A model generated the notes under the pieces. That model worked only from the letters and a program-made list of their open reading frames with translations, did not search any database and had not been told where the DNA came from. The position numbers and the translations under genes were made by a program. Shown here piece by piece: positions 56,653-64,000 of a DNA stretch of 64,000 nt. The stretch is from assembly GCA_007644065.1 (NCBI GenBank), contig VJWN01000011.1, positions 310,001-374,000 of the forward strand, read 5' to 3'. This DNA comes from Margaritispora aquatica. Lineage: Eukaryota; Ascomycota; Leotiomycetes; Helotiales; Discinellaceae. The number at the start of each line of letters is the position of its first letter. The first letter of the stretch is position 1.

Positions 56653-57930
56653 GATTGGACTCTCGAACCACCAAATATGCGAACTGTCGTGAATGATTGG
56701 CACTGCGGCAATGTGCAAGATTCTGCGGGTGTTCAAGTCGAGAGTCAAGAAGATGCGGTGAGCGCGCTTCACGCTAATTAAGCTCACGATCTCCTGTCGT
56801 GCCTCCGATCGGTCTGTGGAGTGCGGTGAGAGAGAGTTGGGAATGATTTAGTCGGACTTCATGCTTGTTTCTGCTTTTGTTTCTAGTGTTCGAAGTTGGG
56901 AGCCCGACGGAAAAGAAAGTCGGTTTGAGACGACGGTCGAGGTCTCACTGAAGCATGAAACTGTGACTCTAGAGTGGAGATATCTACAGTACCCTGCAGA
57001 ATTGATGCAGTTCCTGATCATCGACTGGGCCCAAGGATTGAGAATTGAAGGCATATTTAATGCACCACGGCACCAAATCACAGCAAGAGATGGCCAATTG
57101 TAATCTGCACAGGGACCATAGGTGCGTCTTGAATGCAGCAACAATGCAAGATATATATACACAAGATATACAGTCCTCGACTACATGCTGCAATATAACT
57201 TCGTGGAGCAACAGGAAGACAAGAGAGGCATGCTCTGAGTGAAAATAAAATGAGCGTAGAGAATTTGGCCCACTGAATCATGATATGAAAAATGTGATGG
57301 AAACTAACGTGCAAAATACCAGCTGGTGCCGTGTTAACAAAGTCAAGCCTGGAGTTCAATAGACAATGGAAGTGTCTGTAGCCGATCATGTTTCGGAAGG
57401 GGGGAATTCAGCCTTGCATTTATTCCCACCATACTGGATCGTACTGGACCATACAAAAGTCTTTGCTATGGAGGGAATAGTGGCATGAAAGCTTGTGGCG
57501 TCTCAATTACATCCAATCAATCGGAGCAACGAGGCAGGCTACCTATCATTTTTGCCTCCCCTTGTCATAAACAACCACGCATTCCATCCCATCCCCTTCT
57601 TGAAACTAACGGCTGCCGTCAAAACAAAAACACCACCTCTTCTCTTCTCTTCACTTTTCGTCCTGCCACTCCCTTGATTCGTATACAGTGATTCACTCCT
57701 GTATTCACCAACTCAGTCTTTACTATTTTACAAAAGGGGCACCTTTCGCCTCTCCTTCTTTCCCTACGTTCTCTACCCACCGGGCCCTTGTCGAATCCTT
57801 CTCCTTGAGTGCCCTAGGAAATCCTTCATACCTACACTTGTACCGCGTACTCTGCGACAATCTCTAATTCACCTTTTGGGTAATTCAGAAAATTTGGCAA
57901 TATAAGGAAGTGACCGAAACAGCCATCATA
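56653..57930. other. divergent intergenic region
   Basis: Starts of the DUF7704-like gene (-) and the F-box gene (+) both face this gap. The last 300 bp are pyrimidine-rich, consistent with a long 5' leader of the F-box gene. Confidence 0.4.
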
Positions 57931-59974
57931 ATGACACAAACGTTCCCCCAAGAAGATGCTTCCATCCGAGACCCACGACCTTCTTCAACCTCTTTCCGCA
58001 CGAATTACGATATGAATGAGTCAAAGGATTCCATGACAGGATTCCCGTTTCGAAAACGATTACAATCTTTGCCGCTGGTTGGAAGAGATACGCTTCTTTC
58101 TCATGAACTGCATGGGATGCACCTCGACCCAGCCAGTGCAATCCCCAACCAAGAGGAAGGAAAGAAAACGGGTGGCATACGTGCGATGTTTCGAAGAGCA
58201 TCGATTTCGATTAGAAATAGACAAAGGCGCCATTCGCATGCCGTTGAGGAGCGACCACAGACGGCATGGAATAGATTGAAGACTGCCACGAGTTTCCATA
58301 GACACTCGCGACTTTTACCAACTTCACTAGAGTTTGAGAGCGATTCGGAATCACAGGAAATCGTCCTCTCTCCCATCCCTGGGAGTGGAAATGCGCCTCC
58401 CTTGATACCGCATGGATATGGAGGGGCAGCCGCAAGGGCGACTGCCGCAGCTCAAAACGAGTACTTTGCGCGAAACCGACAGTTATTCCTACCAGATGAT
58501 CAGTTTGGGGACAGGGAAAGCGGAATCGGTATCGCAGTGACGGTGGCAGATGTGGTGGAATACTCGCGTCATATCTCAAACGACCTTATCAGTCGAGTTG
58601 ATTTTATCTCGGAATTGCCGACAGAATTATCAATTCAAGTTTTGGAATGCCTTGACCATGTTACGCTTCGTAATACATGTCTAGTGTCTAGAAGATGGGC
58701 AGAGATATCTTCCTCGCAGCATGTATGGAAAAGGGTCTTTATGCGTGAGCAATCACGGACATACGCGACTGGCAAGCCTATTGCTCCTGGATCTGGTCTT
58801 GGATTGCCAAACCAAAAGCCAGATAGCGACTGGAAAGATTTATATCGCATTCGCGAAGAACTTCGGAACAACTGGTTGACAGGCACTGCGGAAGCGGTAT
58901 ACCTTAATGGACACTTGGACAGCATTTATTGTGTCCAATATGATGAGTAAGTGGCTCGACTTTGCGTGACTTTCATAAATATTGACCCATAATAGGAACA
59001 AAATCATCACAGGCTCACGCGACAAGACAATAAGAGTTTGGGATATGAATACATACAAATGTACCTTGGTTATTGGTCCTCCAGAGGTCATTGAAGATCC
59101 ATCTATCATGACTGGTGACGACGAGAGGCCACAGCATTTTGCTACTATGCCAGACAGAGACAGGTTTGCCGAAGCCGCACCAAAAGCTGTCACCTTTCCT
59201 ATACATCACAGCCAGTCTATTCTTTGTTTACAGTACGACGAAGATATCCTGGTCACTGGATCGTCGGATGGTACATGCATTGTATACGACATCAAGGATG
59301 GTTATCGACCGATCCGTCGACTACGGCATCACACTGCTGCAGTGCTCGATCTCACATTTGATAAGCGATACATCGTCAGCTGCTCGAAAGATGTTAGTAT
59401 CTGTGTTTGGGATCGGGAGACCGGTGCCATGTTGAAACAGCTTCGAGGACATGCGGGACCAGTTAATGCTGTACAAATGAGGGGAAACACAATTGTGAGC
59501 TGCAGTGGAGATTTTAAAGTGAAGTTGTGGAACATCGATACAGGCAAGAACATCAAGGAACTTGCTGGTCACACCAAAGGGCTTGCGTGCAGTCAGTTTT
59601 CAGAGAATGCTCAGTTCATTGCATCTGCTGGTAACGATAAAATTATTCGCATCTGGAATGCTAACACTGGAGAGTGTACAAAGAGGATCACAGCCCATGA
59701 TAATCTAGTCCGTTCATTACACATTGACTCGGTCAGTGGCCGACTGATTTCGGGTAGCTATGACCAAGATATCAAAGTCTTTGACATGGCGACGGGATCT
59801 CTCATTCTTGATTTCCCTAAATGGCATACAAGTTGGGTCTTGGCAGCCAAGTCAGATTATCGCCGCATTATCAGTACTGGTCAAGATCCCAAGATCCTCA
59901 TTATGGACTTTGGGATGAAGATAAAAGGGATTGAGAAGCTCAAGAGTGATCAAGGGGTGGTTGGCGTCAATTAG
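57931..59974 (+). CDS. F-box and WD40-repeat protein, SCF substrate receptor
   Basis: Two exons, 57931-58946 and 58996-59974 (49-nt intron), give 664 residues. A disordered basic/serine-rich N-terminus of about 220 residues precedes an F-box (about 227-272: ISELPTELSIQVLECLDHVT, NTCLVSRRWAEISSSQHVWK). A WD40 propeller follows from about 320, with repeats ending IRVWDM, CIVYDI, ICVWDR, VKLWNI, IRIWNA, IKVFDM and LIMDFG, that is seven blades. F-box/WD proteins such as Met30 or Cdc4 bind Skp1 and present phosphorylated substrates for ubiquitination. Which orthologue this is cannot be told by eye. The first ATG in frame is used; 57910-57930 lacks an ATG. Confidence 0.9.
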
Positions 59975-60556
59975 CGAGAGTGTCTGGTATTATGGAGTAG
60001 TATTTACATTTCAACGCGGGGATTCGTTGCGGCATGGTATACCCATTTTCTTTGGTTAAAGAACACCAGGGGGTAATATTCAATGTTTTTTCTTGACATT
60101 ATATGGTGGATTGTTATTTTAGCGGGCATTGGTTTTGGAGGTTGGCATGGCTTCTAAATTACAATAGAATTATTATGTTGGAATATCTGCATCTTGTCTA
60201 CAGTGAACTAGACATTATCTCGAGCTTGCAGTGCTACTTGGGAGATGAGTTAGTTTATTGACATACTGATAGAGAGTTTGATGATGTATAATATCCTATC
60301 ACAGCTGGTGCTATAGATACTTGAATATTCTCATCAATGGTATTTCAGGAATAGAGAAAATATTCTCGAGATACAAAGTAGTTTTTCACTTTCGCTGTGA
60401 GATGAATGAGGACAAGACTAAATATGGTTAGCTCAAGATAGTTCGCTTAGAAGTGGACCCACCCACTAGCGCCCTCCCACACTGAATATTCGCAAAACTT
60501 TCTGACCTCAAAACCCCAGCGAAGTTCCATCACGACAACATCGACAAACCGCAATC
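59975..60556. other. intergenic, eS7 promoter region
   Basis: 3' flank of the F-box gene, then the ribosomal-protein promoter. The leader just before 60557 is AC-rich (CATCACGACAACATCGACAAACC). No ncRNA recognised. Confidence 0.4.
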
Positions 60557-61629
60557 ATGTCTGCAATCAACAAGATCGCCGCCAACAGCCCTTCGCGCGC
60601 AAAGCCCTCAGAGCTTGAGACCAGCATCGCTGGTGCTCTCTACGAGCTCGAGACCAACTCCGCAGATTTGAAGGCCGCACTCCGCCCTCTCCAAATCGTC
60701 TCCGCCAAAGAGGTAAGCAATTGAACAATCTTAAACAGTCCAGCAGATCCAAGACTCGCGAAAACATTCGACCATGGCTCGCAGCCTCCTTCTATCACAA
60801 TCGAAACGATGACTTGGGCGGCAGCGGCGGCGCTGGCATACATACAGACGGGTATATTCATACTTGAGATACAGAATGGATACATTGTGTGTGTTGGATG
60901 TCGGTGTGGATGTCTCTCTGCCTCTGCCCATCCAATCTTTGGGAGGGTATGCATTGTACATGCGCTCGCTCGCGCGCCCCAGTTGTGGAATCGGAATTGG
61001 ACGGGCTGCGGACCATCGTTTTCGTTCTCTGCTTCGTCAGAGAAAGTGAAAACGTGGAGATCGCATGCTGACTTTGATCGCTCTGTAGATTGAAGTTGGC
61101 CACGGCAAGAAGGCTATTGTCATCTTTGTCCCCGTCCCATCCCTCGCTGGCTTCCACAAGGTGCAGCAACGGTATGTTTCTTCCATTTTTCTCGTTTACC
61201 TTCCCAAGCTCGTTCCTCCACACTCCCGCTTCCTCAAGAAAATCAAAGATCTAATAAAAACACAGTCTCACCCGTGAGCTCGAGAAGAAGTTCTCCGACC
61301 GTCACGTCCTGATCCTCGCTTCTCGCCGCATTCTCCCCCGTCCAAAGCGAAGCAACCGCTCCCGCACTTCGCAAACCCAGAAGCGTCCCCGTTCCCGAAC
61401 CCTGACCGCTGTCCACGACGCCATCCTCACCGACCTCGTGTACCCAGTCGAGATCGTTGGCAAGCGTCTCCGCACCAAGGAGGACGGCTCCAAGATCCTG
61501 AAGGTCGTCTTGGACGAGAAGGAGAAGAACGGAACCGACCAGAGACTCGACACCTACTCCGAGGTCTACCGCAAGCTCACTGGCCGTGGTGTTAACTTCG
61601 AGTTCCCCCAATCTAGTGCTGAGTATTAG
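60557..61629 (+). CDS. RPS7: ribosomal protein eS7 (40S S7)
   Basis: Three exons, 60557-60712, 61089-61171 and 61266-61629, give 200 residues, the usual eS7 length. Conserved segments: [16 protein letters not shown] across the second splice, [51 protein letters not shown], and [18 protein letters not shown] at the C-terminus. It belongs to the small ribosomal subunit. Intron 1 is 376 nt, by far the longest in the window, with a GTAAGC donor and a CTGACTTTG branch region; long first introns are common in fungal ribosomal protein genes. Confidence 0.97.
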
Positions 61630-61908
61630 ATGGTGCTTATTGGCTGGTTGCATGGTTGATCGGAAGGTCACGGGCATGGGAAGGAAGGGATGAAAAGTCT
61701 TTAGTGCACTGTTCTTCGATGGGATGGGATTGAGTTGCCTAGGCTTGGGCTCATCATGTCACTTGGGAGGCGTAGCTAGGCATTGACATAGGCTTGCGAA
61801 TAAGAGAGCTTACCACCACAAACACAAACAAGCAAACATGAATTCAAAAAAAATGTTAAAACAGTCTCATGGTGCATAAAATCAAATGGGTATATTGCGT
61901 GCCGAAGT

Positions 61909-63711
61909 CTAAACTTTTGCGATCCTGCCTAAGCCCAACACACACCAGTATGCCAGCTCTCTCTTTTCCCTCACTTCTTTCTCCTTATTGAGTGAAGCCA
62001 ATCCAGCCCCTTCATCTTGTGCAGCATCTGACTCCCACTCGACCCTAACAAACACAGGAATCTCAAGTACATCCTCATCTTCTTTTAATGGACCTTTATC
62101 GCGAGCAGCTTCATCAGTTTTTAAGAATCCCGGACCGCTTGTGGCGAGAGATGCGGGCACCACTTCAACAACCACCGAGACCCAATTCCGACCCTTCTCC
62201 CACACCTTCCCAGCTTCAGCTTGCTGCTGTCCTTCGCTCGCTTCAGCTTTCGTGCGTCTCCTCTCCCCAGTAGAGCCTCGAGTTCCACCCTCCCTCAATG
62301 CCTCCTCCCACGCATCAGTATTGGCACCAACCTCGAACTGGGGACACAAAACCGTGACCTTGCTGGCGAAGCGTCCAGGGGTCTGAGCCGGGGTGGCTAA
62401 CGTGACTTTGACGGAATCGAACAAGGGGTTCTTAAACGTCAAGAGGAACTGGGTAGGTTTCATAGGTGTGAGTAGTGAGGATGATGAAGAAGTTGGTTGA
62501 AGTGGCCTGATACTGATGCTAGGAATGTAGTTCAATGCTACTAAGCGAATGCGAAAGCGAGTTGTTTGAACCTTTGATTCTGGCTTGGATAAAATGTGGC
62601 GACAGGTTCTGCAGCGCTTGGAGCGTTTAGTGCGGAGAAGATATGCTATAGGGCGCAAGTCTGACAGAAAGTGAGCCTGGTGGTTGGGAGGGGTTTCTTT
62701 TTGAAGAGTAGAAGTTGTGCTATGCCATCCTTCAGATTGAAGTTTCGACACGGCTTGCTCATCTAGAGATGTGATCTGGAGACCTTCAATGGCATTTTGA
62801 GCCTCTCTCATGGTACCCGTTTTTGACTTTGACTTTTTATCAACCACACTGCCGCCTGTGTAGAGGCCCATGATTCGTGAGAGTGCTCCTGGTGATCCGT
62901 AGCCATAATCTGCTGAGAAGCCCAATGAGCTGACTGGTGACGATTCTGCAAGCTGGGACTGGTAGAAAGACTTGAGAGACGAAAACTGGCTCTCCGGATC
63001 AAGCTTCTCATTTGGACTCAGCCTTAGCGGTGACAGAGGTTCTTCCAATGCGGACACGTCCTGGAAATCCCTCTTCCCCTCATCTCGACCTTTCCTTCGC
63101 TCTTTGGCAGTTAGTAGCAGTCCACCACCATTTTTGAGCTTGGATAGCTGAGTGTAGATTCCTTGTGGCTTGTCAAACTGTATGCCAATCTCGGTTGAGC
63201 TCCAGGCGCAACAAGGGCAGAAGAGTACGAATGGTCCACCTTGCGAAGCTTGCTCGGCCCCTAGTCCTTCAGGTGGTGCTTCCAGGCTGCTGACTGAAAG
63301 AGGAGCAATACATATAGGACATTGGAAGCAACTTCTAGTGCATCTTGCGACATAAATTAGCAGCTGTATAGCTCTGCGATGCAGACAGGCCTACCTATTT
63401 CCCTCACTCTTCACAGTGCCGCTCGGCACCTCGAATAGACAATTCGGGCAAAACCAAGTCACAATCTCGTCTAGTACGCATCGCGGACATCGTATTTGGT
63501 GGCAGTCCTCGCAGTATAACAAATGTTCTAGTGGGTACAAGCTATAGTTTGCTCTTGGAGCTCTTGGGTCGAAAGTCTTGTCATCGTCGTCTGAAGCATC
63601 ATCTTCGGTACTTAATGGTTCTTCGTTAATGCGCCTTGTAGGTAGATGATTCTCAGTGCATGGGCATTGAAAGTAGGAGTATGGAGTGAAAGTAGTGGTT
63701 GAAGAGGTCAT
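61909..63711 (-). CDS. dynactin subunit p62 (DCTN4 family)
   Basis: Two exons, 63711-63395 and 63343-61909 (51-nt intron), give 583 residues. The N-terminal zinc-binding region holds ordered Cys pairs: FQCPC, LYCEDCHQIRCPRC, WFCPNC, CFQCPICIAPL and FCPCCAWSS. The family text IGIQFDKPQGIYTQLSKLKN is followed later by CRTCRHILSKPE and a beta-rich C-terminus (PTQFLLTFKNPLFDSVKVTL; VRVEWES). p62 sits at the pointed end of the dynactin Arp filament and helps dynein cargo attachment; Neurospora ro-2 is the fungal example. The C-terminal region has a low-complexity Glu/Ala/Gln insert. Confidence 0.92.
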
Positions 63712-64000
63712 GTTAAGAAATCTGTGGGTTGAGATGTGGGGTGTTGGCAGCGTTGAGATGGTCTTTGGGAAGACGCGCTAGACTAGGGAAGGGTGTGCGG
63801 GTTTGGTGTTTCGCGACAAGTTCGAGATTTTGGCTTTGCTGCCACCAAAGTCTTTTTGCTCTCATTTCAAGTTTTCATCACCGGAGTCAATGATTATCAT
63901 AAAATCTGCTTGCCGAACATTAATTGCATCTGAAGGTAAATAGTGCTATATACAGTTTTCATTTCGTTACATTATAAGTACATTGCGATTCCAGCATCAA
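63712..64000. other. upstream flank of the dynactin p62 gene
   Basis: Promoter side of p62; no other feature seen before the window ends. Confidence 0.4.

Noticed and set aside
60713..61088. Intronic C/D snoRNA in eS7
   Set aside because: CGATGAC and CTGA words are about 270 nt apart and no C'/D' pair or terminal stem was seen.

Overview
The window looks like a chromosome segment of a filamentous ascomycete (Pezizomycotina), most like a Leotiomycete. Genes are interrupted by short introns (mostly 42-130 nt) with GT-AG ends and CTAAC/CTGAC-type branch sites. HET, 2EXR, Git3-like receptor and TmpA-type genes are present, and one AT-rich tract shows C-to-T/G-to-A decay typical of repeat-induced point mutation (RIP). 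Genus is not decidable by eye. All gene models were built by hand from splice signals and reading-frame continuity; products come from recognised motifs, not from searches.

Layout. 0-9 kb: ribosome-biogenesis ABC-F ATPase Arb1 (-), a small four-helix membrane protein (+), and a beta-keto acid cleavage enzyme (BKACE) homologue with a long insertion (-). 9.6-12.1 kb: two decayed 2EXR-family genes. 12.6-14.1 kb: an HxxxDG acyltransferase of the Tri3 type. 17-18.3 kb: a seven-helix receptor. 18.7-21.3 kb: a BTB-like protein with a long Asp-Gly microsatellite tail, divergent from an unknown small protein. 22.7-25.1 kb: a HET-domain protein. 27.3-28.8 kb: a BAR-domain protein. 31.3-31.5 kb: an unusual tRNA-Met gene. 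33.6-34.5 kb: a small secreted cysteine-rich protein gene with a broken frame. 36.2-37.5 kb: an unrecognised intronless gene. 39.4-44.3 kb: a divergent pair, enoyl-CoA hydratase and an adenylation-domain/TmpA-like membrane flavoprotein fusion. 44.5-46.8 kb: a second tRNA-Met gene inside a repeat-rich, partly RIP-decayed island. 47.5-50.9 kb: two intact 2EXR genes. 51.4-63.7 kb: a housekeeping block (Vam7 SNARE, EB1/Bim1, DUF7704-like membrane protein, F-box/WD40 protein, ribosomal protein eS7, dynactin p62).

The most unusual signal is the tRNA-Met gene at 31342-31502. Besides the normal anticodon-loop intron it carries a 54-nt insertion between G26 and position 27 with complete spliceosomal intron signals (GTATGT, ACTAAT branch site, CAG). 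Removing both leaves a mature tRNA matching the second copy at 44954-45063 except for compensatory anticodon-stem changes. Also notable are the carrier-less adenylation/TmpA fusion, the insertion in the BKACE homologue, a five-copy 33-bp palindromic minisatellite, and a RIP-mutated inverted copy of the tRNA-Met locus.
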